Below, one piece after another: positions 45,785 to 56,339 of a DNA stretch of 64,000 nucleotides. The first letter of the stretch is position 1. Every line of letters starts with the position of its first letter. Source of the DNA: Selaginella moellendorffii (Eukaryota > Streptophyta > Lycopodiopsida > Selaginellales > Selaginellaceae); NCBI RefSeq assembly GCF_000143415.4, contig NW_003314261.1, forward strand, positions 4,059,127 through 4,123,126, given 5' to 3'. The position numbers were made by a program, and so were the translations under genes. Under the pieces are notes generated by a model. That model was not told the DNA's origin. It did not search any database and saw only the letters and a program-made list of their open reading frames with translations.

Positions 45785-46130
45785 TTCAACCAAGCGATTG
45801 TAACAATGATGTTCCGACAATCGACCTATGACTTGACAAACACCTTGTTCACAGAGCCATAATTGACAGCGGCTCTAGCGTTAATATTATTGAAGAAGGT
45901 CTTGTTCAACAACTCAACATTGGCCCAATCCACCCAGCACCTTTCAATGTCCGAATGGCCGACCACCAATCTGTTCAACCCAAAGGCATCATCCGAAAAG
46001 TCAACCCCACCATTCAAGGCGTCGAAATACCAGTCAACTATGTCATCCTCAAACTACCAGAGCTGACCAATGGATACTCAATTTTCCTCGGTTGACCTTG
46101 GCTCCGAACTGCCTAAGTTTATCAAGATTG
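45785..46130 (+). pseudogene. Aspartic protease region of element A, broken
   Basis: The active-site motif IIDSGSSVNII and the later ILKLPELTNGYSIFLG-stop-PWL match a retropepsin. The stop is TGA where the family motif has Arg or a similar residue (GxPWL). The next part runs into the sequence gap. Confidence 0.65.
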
Positions 46131-46534
46131 GCCCAATGACAATCTTATCCTTCGCAGACCAAACAGACCGACAACTGTGTCTACAAAAGCGACTAAATCG
46201 CTGTCCAGCCACAACCGACCTATTGACTTGGAAGAATATAATCTCGAAGATGGCCTCAACGACTATGAAGAACAACAAATTCTCAAAGCCTACCCCGATC
46301 TCGAACCTTTGGCCGAGATCGACCTCTTCCGAATTGTCACCGACTTCCAATGAGAACGACCCCCAATTACATCAGCACTGAAAAATCCAGTCACTTGAGA
46401 TACAAAACTCGAAGCGCCACTAGCATTCACAGTTGACAACCACAACAAAGTTGCCTACATTCCGTCAATTCCAGCCGACCAAAAACTCAAAAAAGTCAGC
46501 CTTGCTGATGATGGCAACGAACACTACATTGTAC

Positions 46535-46716
46535 NNNNNNNNNNNNNNNNNNNNNNNNNNNNNNNNNNNNNNNNNNNNNNNNNNNNNNNNNNNNNNNNNN
46601 NNNNNNNNNNNNNNNNNNNNNNNNNNNNNNNNNNNNNNNNNNNNNNNNNNNNNNNNNNNNNNNNNNNNNNNNNNNNNNNNNNNNNNNNNNNNNNNNNNNN
46701 NNNNNNNNNNNNNNNN
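46535..46716. other. Assembly gap (182 N)
   Basis: Unsequenced bases between the protease and reverse transcriptase regions of element A. The true length may differ. Confidence 0.99.
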
Positions 46717-47470
46717 AATCTGATGGAACAAGTAAAGAAAGAACTCAACAAGCTTCTCCAAGTCAAGTACATCTACCCGATTCAGAATCCGATATGGCTT
46801 TCCCCACTGGTGGTTGTGCCGAAGAAAACAGCAAACTTCAAATCTACGTCAACTATAAACAGCTCAACGACACCACTAAAAAAGATGTCTTCCTGATACC
46901 ATTTACCGACGAAGTTCTTGATGCAGTTGCCGGACACGAGATGTACTCCTTCCTTGATAGTTTCTCCGGCTATAACCAAATTCACATCGCCAAAGAAGAT
47001 CAGCACAAGACAGCATTCATCAGTCAATGGGGAGCCTATGCTTACTGATGTATGCCTTTCAGACTCTGCAGCGTCCCATTCACCTTCCAAAGGCTTGTCA
47101 CCAATACTTTCCAAGACTACCTCACTGATTTCATGAGAGTCCTCATGGATGACTTTAGTGTTTTCAGCTCCAAAGATCAACATCTTGAATGCTTCGAGAA
47201 ATCCCTCGACAAGTGTGAGGAGAACAACATAGCACTCAACCTCGACAAATGCACTTTCTTCGTCAAATCTGGAGTACTTCTCGGCCACGTTGTCTGCAAA
47301 GATGGCATTCTCATCGATAAGGACAAAGTCGATGTCATCTCCAAACTTGAACCACCAAAGAATCAGAAAGAACTTCGGTGCTTCCTCGGCAAAGTCGGAT
47401 ATCACCGATGCTTCATCCACAAGTATGCTCGAGTCGGAGAGTGTCAAATGCTTGTTGCTGTTTGAACGTC
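46717..47470 (+). pseudogene. Reverse transcriptase region of element A, broken
   Basis: Motifs in order: PIWLSPLVVVPKK, a domain matching YVNYKQLNDTTKKDVFLIPF, FLDSFSGYNQIHI, and the catalytic box FMRVLMDDFSV (DD intact). One TGA interrupts AYAY-stop-CMPFRLC at the place where gypsy RTs have Arg in YRxMPFGLC. Confidence 0.8.
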
Positions 47471-47519
47471 CATGTCCATTGGGCATCATACTTCAGTCCA
47501 TCGGTGAGTGGTTTGGTGA

Positions 47520-47960
47520 TGTAAACTCACAACAGCACCAATCCTTGCTAAGCCTGACTGGACACAAGAGTTCCACATTCATGTCGACACATCCACCACT
47601 TGCGCAATTCTCAGCCAAACTCAACATGACAACCGAGATCAACTGATCTACTATGCCAGCCGACTACTCAACCCAGCTGAACGAAATTACACCACCACCA
47701 AGAAAGAAGCTCTCAGCATGATCTACTCTCTTCAAAAGTTTCGACACTACATATTGTCAACCAAAATCGTCCTTTTCATCGACCATAAGGCACTCCTTTA
47801 CCTCATCAACAAGCTGATACTATCTGGTCAAATATCAAGATGGTTCCTTTTACTACAAGAATACAACTTTGAGATCATCCACAAACGGCAAAAATCATGA
47901 GCAAGTAGACTATCTCAGCCGGATCACCATTGGCGACAAACCTAAAAGACTCTCTGACAA
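47520..47960 (+). pseudogene. RNase H region of element A, broken
   Basis: The Glu/Asp-bearing motifs NPAERNYTTTKKEALSMIYSLQKFRHYI and FIDHKALLYLIN are readable across frame changes, ending in the linker FEIIHKRQKS before a break. Confidence 0.7.
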
Positions 47961-48353
47961 CTTACCCGACTCAAACCTATTCCGAGTTTCAATACTGGCA
48001 ACCTGGCTTGATGATGTCTTCAGTACACCATGCCAGACCAAAAGAAGACTTTTATCACTAAAACCCACCGATACTCAATCATTGGAGGCACTCTCTACAA
48101 ACTCGGCATTGACAACATTCTTCACTGATGCATCAAGCCACCAAGAACAACTCAAATCATCAAGGAAACTCATGATGGACCTTCTAGTGGACACTTCACT
48201 GCCGACACCACAACTCGGAAGATTCTTCAAGCTGGCCTCTAGTGACTGACACTCTGGCACAACATTGAAGAATTCTGCAAATGCTGCGACACATGTCAAC
48301 GACACCAATTACCGCTGAAAACTCAGACTCAACAACTCAACCCAACATTACTG

Positions 48354-49260
48354 ATGGCACCATTTCAGAAATGCAGACTCGACTTCGTTGGACCCCAAGT
48401 CAACACTTGTCGACGAAATCAGTACATCATCATCGCCACCGATTACACTACCAAGTGGGCCGAAGCAATACCTCTCCGACATGCCACAGTGAAAGCAACA
48501 GCAACCTTCATCTACAAAAATATCATCACTCATTTCGGCACACCACTTGAACTTGTCACTGACAAAGGCACCCACTTCATCAACAAAATGATCGAACATC
48601 TCACCAATGAGTTCAAAATCCAACACAAAACATTGACACCATACTATCCTCAAGGCAACGGTCAAGCAGAAGCAACGAACAAAACATTGAAGACCATCCT
48701 CAAAAAAGTCATCAACAATTCCAGCAAACAGTGGGATGACAAACTTCTCGACGTACTTTGGGCCTATCGAACTGCGTATAAAGTCACCACCAACATGATG
48801 CCATTCAAACTTCCCTTCAGAACAGAAGCCATCACGCCAATCGAATTTATTGTCCCGAGCATGCGAGTTACCGCAAGTATAATCTCGACACACGACACGC
48901 AATTCGAGAAAGGCTTCAGCAACTTGAATGTCTCGACGAACTTCAACTCAACGCCCTCTGGACACTTCACACCATCCAAAAACAGAGAAAAGCTCAGCAC
49001 AATCGACAAGAATCCCGGCACAACATTCCGAAATACAGCGTCGACGATCATGTTCTCTGGTACCAAGGACCCATCGGCAAACTTGGCCAAAAACTCCACA
49101 CCAACTGGCAAGGGCCTTTCAAAATCATTACACTCTACCCCAATGGCACTGCCAAAGTCAGCACACTCGCTGAAAACTTCATTAAGATCGTCAACCTCAA
49201 CAAGCTTTGACCATATCACGTAGACATATTCAGCATTAGCACCTCAGCAAATTTCTGACC
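48354..49260 (+). pseudogene. Integrase region of element A
   Basis: The catalytic triad is visible: D in LDFVGP or IIATDYTTKWAE, D in VTDKGTHF and E in NGQAEATNKTLK. The core is open for about 160 codons; after IVPSMRV the reading moves to another frame, which continues with a typical C-terminal part (VLWYQGPIGKLG, NWQGPFKI). No chromodomain was seen. Confidence 0.8.
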
Positions 49261-49688
49261 CAAACTGACAAACACCCTGAAACCAACAATCAACAATCAC
49301 CCCGACAGACAAAATTTAACTCAACTCAATTTGACACAACTCAACTCGACTCAATATGAACTCATCCACCAACTTCAGCAATAAACAATAGCAAAAATCT
49401 CTAAATCCCAAGCTACCGTTGGATCAATGCCACCTCAGCAGATCTCAACAGTTAAACTTGAGTTAACTTCATCACCAATCTCCACCATTGATCTTCCATT
49501 AAGACAAGTCAAATGAGATCAATAGGTAGTCGAGCTCCAGGAAGATGGGACAGATCCACTAGACAGTGTCCCCAACCACGAGCTTACACCCCAAGAGTAG
49601 AAGTGTCACCTTTATCGACTTGAGCAGCAACAATAACAAACAATGGAGACTGACTACGTTCACACCAAGGACGGTGCCTAGTTTTGTT

Positions 49689-49700
49689 AGGGGAGCAAAG
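49689..49700 (+). promoter_or_regulatory. Polypurine tract of element A
   Basis: AGGGGAGCAAAG lies directly before the 3' LTR start TGTATC, the expected plus-strand primer position. Confidence 0.75.
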
Positions 49701-49993
49701 TGTATCAACCAAAAACCCAAGCTCAAGGGACTCCGACCTTGAACCCAAGGCTGCATCAGAGCCATAGATTAGATCATGCATAGCATATAGCATATGCTGG
49801 TAGTTAGAACCACCAACCTTTCAAAGGGGGGAATCTGAATTATGGATCCCCATCTCCATTCATCATTTTTTTATCAATTCATAACATTCTTTTACTCATT
49901 TTTCTTCTTAGCTCTTGGAGATTAAGGCTTTTTCTCTTTTGTTTTCTTACTAACAATAGATTTCCAGCGAAGAGGAGTATTCACACCTCTTCA
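49701..49993 (+). repeat. 3' LTR of element A
   Basis: 293 bp, TG...CA. It aligns with the 5' LTR over both ends (AGATTAGATCATGCATAGCA is shared) and carries about 85 bp that the 5' LTR lacks. Confidence 0.88.
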
Positions 49994-49998
49994 TAACT
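49994..49998. repeat. Target-site duplication, right (TAACT)
   Basis: Same five bases as at 41720-41724. Confidence 0.85.
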
Positions 49999-50837
49999 TT
50001 ACCTCTAGCAATAGATAAGTTAAGGGTTATGATAAACAAGTGGGTTACCATTGAATAAAAAAAAGAATATACCACATTATTAAAAGTAGTAGTATTAATT
50101 TAGCCTTGAAATGTCTATATATATGCTTATTATCACTTTAAGTCATATAAGCATTAACAAACTCTAAAACTATAATGTTAAATTGATACATTTTTCTACA
50201 CTTTCATAGTGTATAAAGATTAAAACTCTTAGGAAGTAATTTTAATCATAAATATATCTATTTAAAATATTTATTTTATTTATAAAAATCTTTATATACT
50301 ATGGTTAAAATTGATAATTATTTTTTAAAAATTATAAAAATAAATTTGAATACATTGAAAAATATTTTTTAAAACTGTCTTTTTTAACTGCTATAAAGTC
50401 TAATATAGACAATTTCACACTTTAGACTTTCTATGGCTCCACAATTATTAATAGTAGAACCTTCAAGTATCCATTTGATTCTTCATTCCCAACTTGCATA
50501 ACCACCTTCGGGTATGCCCTTTAAATTCTATGATTCAGTTCTATCCCCTTATTATTTAATAATTTAAAATTATTTAAATCAATGTTCTATAATGATCATA
50601 TATAATATTGATATAAATAAACTTGAAGTTATATCTATTAAAAAAGCTATTAAAAATGTTAATTAAATAATAATTTTATATTATTGAATTTATTAAATAA
50701 GTAAAAGTCTTGAATAAAATTAAAAATATATTTAAATAAAATAATATTTATTTCATTCAAGTTACTAAGTTACAATGTTTTATGTTTGATATTAAGTGAA
50801 AATAAATATAGTTTTTAATTCAGAAATTTATTATGAG
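49999..50837. other. AT-rich spacer between elements A and B
   Basis: Very A/T-rich with many TTTAAAA-type runs. No 5' LTR of element B could be found here by eye. Confidence 0.45.
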
Positions 50838-50887
50838 CTGTGAGTGCTTGGAATATGGAAAGGGAATACAGAAATATACATATCTTC

Positions 50888-52040
50888 ATGGTAGATCAGC
50901 AATCTCCTCCTTTGACTCTGGAGCAGCGGTTGGTACAATTGCTTGATGCTATGCGCTTGCAATTGAACAACCAAAATCAGTTGATGGCGGGGTTCATGGC
51001 ACGTGGTACAACTCCTCCTGCTCTTGGTGCCAATCCTCGCATTCAGCCGGAGTTCTTTCGCAGGAATCCTGGGGATGATGTGTACCATTAGTTCGATCAC
51101 TTCACAGTGATTGCCACATATCATTCTTGGGATGATGCTCGACATTTGCGTGAGTTTCCTACGTGTCTCCAAGGGACGGCGTTATAGTGGTACAATAGTT
51201 TGAATGCAACCACTCGTGGGGATTGGAGCATTCTCCCGAACGTCTTCAAACGTGCCTTCGGACATGCCGATGACTGTGATGATGCCTTCCAACAATTGCA
51301 TTGTCTTCTCCAAGGGCCATCTAAGTCGGTGATGCAATTTGGCGTTCGTTTCCGAAGTCTTTTGCTTCGTGCGGAGCCAAATATGTCAGAGCGGATCAAG
51401 CTAGGAATGTTATGAATAGCACTTCGTCAAGATCTTGTCGAACTTGTGCATGCACTTGCTCCCACCACCCTTGACGATGCTCTTTGCTTGGCATAACGTT
51501 ATGAGACGTCGCCTCTTCCACTTCTCATTGCACGTCCTTCAGCTCCACTTTCTATAGGTGATGGTCCTATTCCAATGGAGGTTGATGTTGCTATTGCTCG
51601 AGTCCAAAGACAAGGGCAATGTAAGCAACCAAAAGAGAACGACTTGAGAGATGGTCCATGGGGTTCAAATATAGAGGGAAAGGGCCCATGAACAAAAATG
51701 CACCCCCTTTTCCAATTGGTTAAGAGTCTTGGGATATTTAGGGTTAAGCGTCCTTGGGTTTGATAGTACTGGGCTGGGTGACCTCTCGGGAAATCCAAAT
51801 TCATGAGCTTACAGGTGAGGACGTGGTCGTGGCTGTGATGTTCGCTACTGGGCGTGTGATGAAGTTGGTCATACTTATCGGCGTTGTCTGCGTTTTCCGG
51901 ATTGGCGACCTCCATTTCCTGAATGGAGACCTTGGCGTCAACAATGTCCTGTTGGTGCTGCTGCAGTGGACGGTTTGGACACCAAGATACATATGGGAAA
52001 TGAAGAGTCACACAAGTAACGAAGGGACCTTGCACGAATA
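50888..52040 (+). pseudogene. Gag of element B, broken and interrupted
   Basis: Begins MVDQQSPPLTLEQRL and continues with GTxxPALGANPRIQPEFF and capsid-like SLNATTRGDWSILPNVF in one frame to about 51619, with TAG, TAG, TGA and TAA stops at places where Gln or Arg codons fit. The repeat at 51620-51813 splits it. After it, the zinc knuckle reads YWACDEVGHTYRRC, so the first Cys is lost (TAC for TGC). Confidence 0.75.
51620..51813 (+). repeat. Short TGTAAGC...GCTTACA repeat inserted in gag of element B
   Basis: 194 bp with 7-bp inverted ends TGTAAGC and GCTTACA, the best preserved copy in the window. Contains GGTTAAGAGTC and GGGTTTGATAGTAC, which loosely recall Pol III A and B boxes. Flanks GGCAA and GGTGA match at three of five bases. 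Solo LTR/TRIM is favoured; a SINE is the alternative. Confidence 0.7.
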
Positions 52041-52162
52041 AGTTAGTGACCCCTCCATCTTTTTTTCGGGAGTATCATTAAGGGGTTCATTCGGCACCAG
52101 TTCATCCAATGTTTACTTTCCAAGCTCATTTTTAAAATAAGAGGTTTCCTATTATTCTCTCC

Positions 52163-52630
52163 GTGTTGGTTGATACAGGTTCGAGTTTATCTTCTATTGC
52201 TCGACTTGTTGCCACACGTTGTCATCTACACTTGCGTCGTGCGGTGGAACCAATTTTCATTCTTTATGGCAACAGCCGTACACATGCATGTGCACGGGAT
52301 GAGGCAGACCTGGTTGTGCATGTGGGCAATCTCGAGCTTGAGTTGCAGTCATTGCGGGTGGTGCCGAGTCAAGCTTTTGACCTCATTCTTGGTATGGATT
52401 GGTTGCAGCGCAATCATGCTAAATGTGATTTTGAAGCTTCTCCCCCTTGTCTCATACTTCCTTATGTTTCATCCATTCCTCTCACTTCTGTACCTCTTTT
52501 TCCCTTTACTTCTACCTCTGCTTCCATTACTTTTGTTTCCCCACTATTTCCTCCTATGTTTCCATCTTGTTCTGCTCTTCCTTTCTCCGATCCCTCTGAC
52601 GATTTTTGTGTTGCAGTGGTGGATTGACTT
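52163..52630 (+). pseudogene. Aspartic protease region of element B
   Basis: The open frame has the retropepsin motif MLVDTGSSLSSIARL and the flap-end motif FDLILGMDWLQRNHAKCDF. The frame is intact over this domain; it is called a pseudogene because the polyprotein as a whole is broken. Confidence 0.85.
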
Positions 52631-53490
52631 ATGAAGGAGTATTTTTATCTCTTTGAATTTGACCTAATGTCTGGGGCCAAAATTGCCACACGTCATCCAA
52701 TTCCAACTGGGGATGCTCGTCCAATCAAGGTTCCCATTCATCGTCAGTCACCCAAGGAAATCAAGATTTTACGTGCAAATGTTAAGGAGATGTTGGAGAA
52801 GGGTGTTATTTGGAAGTCGCGGAGTCCTTGGGCATGTGAACCTCATCTTCTGACGAAGCCTGATGGGAGGATTCGTTTTTACATTGATTATCGTCTGTTA
52901 AACGAAGTGACGATCCCAGATGTGTACCCTCTTCCTCACACTACTGATCTCTTAGATCGTCTGGGGCGTAATCATTGGTTTACCAAGCTAGATCTTGCTT
53001 CTGGGTACTGGCAAGTACCGATGGTCGAAGAAGATATTCCTAAGACTGCTTTTCGTACACCATTTGGTTTGTACAAGTTCTTGGTGATGCCGTTTAGTTT
53101 GAACAATGCTCCAGCAACTTTCCAACGGATGATGGATGAGGTTCTTTGCGATATGCTGGAGGTGACTGCTGACTTCATTGATGATGTCTTGATCCACTTA
53201 GAAGGGACATGGGAGGAACACGTTCGTGATGTTTGTAAAGTGTTGGATTAGCTATACGACGTTGGTTTAAAGCTGAAGCAGATGAAGTGCGTGTTTGGGT
53301 CCAAGGATACAACTTATCTTGGGTACCATATTTTTCGTGAGGGTTTGCAAGTTGATCCTGACAAACTTGTGGCTGTTATAAAGTTCCCTACTCTGAAGTG
53401 TGTGAATGATGTGCAACACTTCTTAGGCAGGTGCAGTATCTCAGTCGTTTTGTGGATCATGTTTCTGATCACACTGCACCATTGTGAGCG
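52631..53490 (+). pseudogene. Reverse transcriptase of element B, nearly intact
   Basis: All RT blocks are present: GVIWKSRSPWACEPHLLTKPDG, RFYIDYRLLNEVTIPDVYPLP, FTKLDLASGYWQVPM, FLVMPFSLNNAPATFQRMM and the catalytic FIDDVLIH. One TAG follows CKVLD at 53249, where Gln would fit. After 53430 the frame is lost before RNase H. Confidence 0.88.
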
Positions 53491-53976
53491 TTGCTGAAGT
53501 CATCAACATCATCTTTCATTTGGTCTCCGGATTGTGAGCGGGTATTCAAGGATCTCAAAGAGCTATTGATGATTCCTCCAGTTTTGGCATATCCTGACTA
53601 CACTCAACCTTCTATTTTGCGCGTGGATGCTTCTGACATTGGTTTTGGAGGTGTGTTGATGCAAGAAAGCTCAAGTGTGCCTAGTCAGTGCCATCCCATT
53701 GCATATATAAGCCGTACGTTACAACCAGTGGAAATGAATTACTCCACGACAGAGAAGGAGTGTTTAGTAGCAGTTTGGGGTTTCGAAAAACTTCATGCAT
53801 ATCTACATGGTTCTCGGACGTTACTTGAAGGTGATTATGCTGCTGTTACTTCATTATTGAAGTGGAAGAATCTGGTTGGTCGTACTGCTCGATGGGCTTT
53901 GAAGCTTCAGATATATGATTTTGATGTTGTTCATCGCCGAGGGAGTTCTTTGGCTGATGCTACTGCCCTTTCTTGA
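53491..53976 (+). pseudogene. RNase H region of element B
   Basis: Motifs ILRVDASDIGFGGVLMQE, PVEMNYSTTEKECLVAVWG and LQIYDFDVVHRRGSSLADATALS define the domain; the catalytic Asp and Glu are present. A second-site Asp lies in LLEGDYAAVT where TDH is usual. It ends in TGA where Arg would fit. Confidence 0.82.
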
Positions 53977-54216
53977 GCTCCTCTTCCTTCTCCATTCTCT
54001 TCTCATGTTTCTAACGAGCCTGTTGTTCCAGCCTCTGTGGAATTTCTAGATGAGGATTTTGTGCTGTCGGCGGTTGCTGTACTTGATGTTTAGTGTCCAC
54101 AAGATGCAGAGCAAGATCTACCTTCTCTTGATGAGGTTCGCGAGGCTCAAAAGATTGAGCCATGGATTCGAAGGCTTTGAGATGGGTTTGAGAATCTTGC
54201 GTCACTTGTTGTAGAC

Positions 54217-55368
54217 TTGCCTTTCCAACATTTACATTCTCAATATTGCCTCGAAGACAGCCTTCTTTATTTTGTGGGGACGGATCTTGATGATCATTTA
54301 TGGCTAGTGGTGCCTTCTATATTTATTCCGTGGTTTCTCCATGCCTACCATGATTCTCCTGTTCTGGGTGGGCATATGGGACATCGTCGTGTAATTGAGA
54401 AGCTGTGCAGGTTTTTCTATTAGCCGGAGATGCGATGTGATATTATTCAGTATGTGCGTAGCTGCGTTTGGTGCCAAGCTCATAATACTCCCCCTCGGGT
54501 TGCAAAAGGACGGTTGGAGTCAATTGCAGTTTCCCGTCTGTTTGAGTTGGTGGCATTTGATCTTATGGGACCTTTTCCACGGTTGACTGCTAGCAATGAA
54601 TATGTTATTATTGCTTCTAACTACTTGACTTGTTGGGTGGAAGTTGGTGCTCTGGCTAGTGCCTCTGCAACTGCTGTTGGATACTTCCTCCTCAATCAAG
54701 TGGTGTTCCAGCATTCTTGTCCAGAGTGGATTCTTTCGGATAATGGTCCCGCATTTATGGCTGAGGCATTTCATGTTTTGATGTCTCGGCTGGGGATACG
54801 CCACACTTTCACAAGTGCTTATCATCCACAATCAGACGGTATGGTGGAACAGCTCATTCGAACATTCAAGGGGATGATTGCAAAGTATATAAACTTTCAG
54901 CATTCGGATTGGGATGGTTATTTGCCGTCTTTTCGGTATGCATATGTCACAGGGGTGCAGAGTTCTGTTGGTGCTTCACCATATAAAATTTTATATGGTC
55001 ATGATCCAATATTACCAACGGAGTTAGGTTTACCTTTGCGATTGCCACGAGTTGCGGATGCTAGGTCGTGGGATCAGTATTTGACGAGCATTCTTCCACT
55101 TGTCCGAGCGGAGTCTGCTGAACACTTAGACCGCATACAAGTGGGACAACAATGGTGGTACAACTCCCATCATCGTCCACCTGCAAAGTACAAAGTGGAT
55201 GATTTGGTGTTAGTTTGTTTTCCCCATCTTACAGTACGTGGTTTATTTAAGGGGCTCCTTGCACAGTGGAAAGGACCGTATCGGGTGTTACGGCAAGTTA
55301 GACCACAAGTTTATGAGGTTCAGCATGATGTCCAGCAGACCGATCCTCCAGAGATTGTGCATGTGTAG
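54217..55368 (+). pseudogene. Integrase of element B, nearly intact
   Basis: A zinc-binding H-H-C-C region (HAYHDSPVLGGHMGHRR...CVWCQAH) is split by one TAG at 54421, where Trp (TGG) fits. The core has D in FDLMGPF, D in LSDNGPAF and E in GMVEQLIRTFKG. The C-terminal part (YKVDDLVLVCF, GLLAQWKGPYRVL) is present, without a chromodomain. Confidence 0.88.
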
Positions 55369-55514
55369 CGGTTGAAACACTTCATACAAAAGGATCAAGA
55401 GCAGTTAATACCACCTACAGATCCACCAATGCCTCCTCTTAACATTCCTCCAGATCCTGACCCATCTACAAAAGAACCCTGACAGTCTTCCTTTATTCTA
55501 AGATGAGGGGATGA

Positions 55515-55646
55515 TGTAAGGGCCAAGTGTACGGCTACGATGCCGTATACTAATATTAGCGTAGTGGGATTTTGGTAGCCGTCAGATTGGTTTCAATTTG
55601 GACCACTCACTCCTGTATATAAGCTAAGGTTTTTGGGCTAATTGAC
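55515..55646 (+). repeat. 3' LTR of element B (start and U3-like part)
   Basis: Begins TGTAAGGGCCAAGTGTACGG after the polypurine tract. It matches the inverted copy at 55796-55961 and the decayed LTR at 27577-27749 up to GGGCTAATTGA, after which it diverges. Confidence 0.75.
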
Positions 55647-55795
55647 AAATAAAAACGAAAGAGCAAAAGAAAAGAAATGACAAAAAGCTAAAAGGAAATG
55701 GTAGATCTAAACAATGCAAAAAGCTAGATCTAAACCAAAATCCCAAATCCAAGCACTCATTAGGGACAATCAAAAGTACCCCTCAACTCCACCAA

Positions 55796-55961
55796 TGTAA
55801 GTATGGAAAGAGAATATAAAAATATGCATATCAATTAGCCCAAAAACCCTAGCTTATATACAGGAGTGAGTGGTCCGGATTGAAACCAATCCGATGGCTA
55901 CCAAAATCCCACTACACTAATATTAGTATACGGCATCATAGATGTACACTTGGCCCTCACA
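55796..55961 (-). repeat. Inverted solo LTR of the element B family
   Basis: Read on the minus strand it starts TGTGAGGGCC and ends CCATACTTACA, TG...CA, 166 bp. It is the reverse complement of the LTR at 55515 over about 130 bp. Flanking 5-mers (accaa and gagca) do not match. Confidence 0.72.
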
Positions 55962-56339
55962 GAGCAAAATATTTTCTTATGTTTTTAATAAGAAAGAAAG
56001 AGGCATAAAGAATATATATATAAAGCAAAGAAATAAGAAAAAACAAACATTTTAAAAGTAAACTGTATGTTTAAAGCAACCATAATATGTTTATATATAC
56101 TTTTTTACTTTAAAGTAAAATCATTCACCTTCTTGCTATCTAGGGTTTAAAAGTTATTGTATACTAAATATGCAATTTAAAAAATTTAATTTTTCTTTTT
56201 TTATGCAAATTGTGCTAGTAAAAATATATTAAAACAATATATTATCATAAAATGAATTTAATTAAATTAACCTTTTATAAACTAAACATCCAGTCAATAA
56301 GCTTTAAACGGATGTGTTTAAAAGTTGGTATAAAAACTA
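55962..56339. other. AT-rich spacer
   Basis: A/T-rich, no gene or repeat recognised. Confidence 0.45.

Larger units (their letters stand above)
41725..49993 (+). mobile_element. Complete but defective LTR retrotransposon (Ty3/gypsy type, element A)
   Basis: Bounded by two LTRs that begin TGTATCAACC and end CACCTCTTCA, with a perfect TAACT duplication on both sides. The internal order is gag (two zinc knuckles), aspartic protease, RT, RNase H, integrase, which is the Ty3/gypsy order. The internal DNA is strikingly A/C-rich on the + strand. All coding parts are broken by stops, mainly TGA and TAG, and by frame changes. A 182-base run of N interrupts the region between protease and RT. It is a dead insertion; the perfect duplication and alignable LTRs suggest moderate age. 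Confidence 0.9.
50838..55680 (+). mobile_element. Second Ty3/gypsy element (element B), 5' LTR not found
   Basis: Gag, protease, RT, RNase H and integrase lie in gypsy order on the + strand and belong to a lineage different from element A. Most of pol is one nearly continuous frame set broken by single stops. A 3' LTR begins TGTAAGGGCC at 55515 after the purine-rich AGATGAGGGGATGA. A short 5' piece (50842-50884) resembles the inverted end of that LTR. A 194-bp repeat is inserted in gag at 51620. The decayed copy at 27.6-29.4 kb is its relative. Confidence 0.85.

Noticed and set aside
51620-51813. tRNA gene suggested by GGTTAAGAG and GGGTTTGATAG motifs
   Set aside because: No cloverleaf can be drawn, and the sequence is a dispersed repeat with TG...CA ends.
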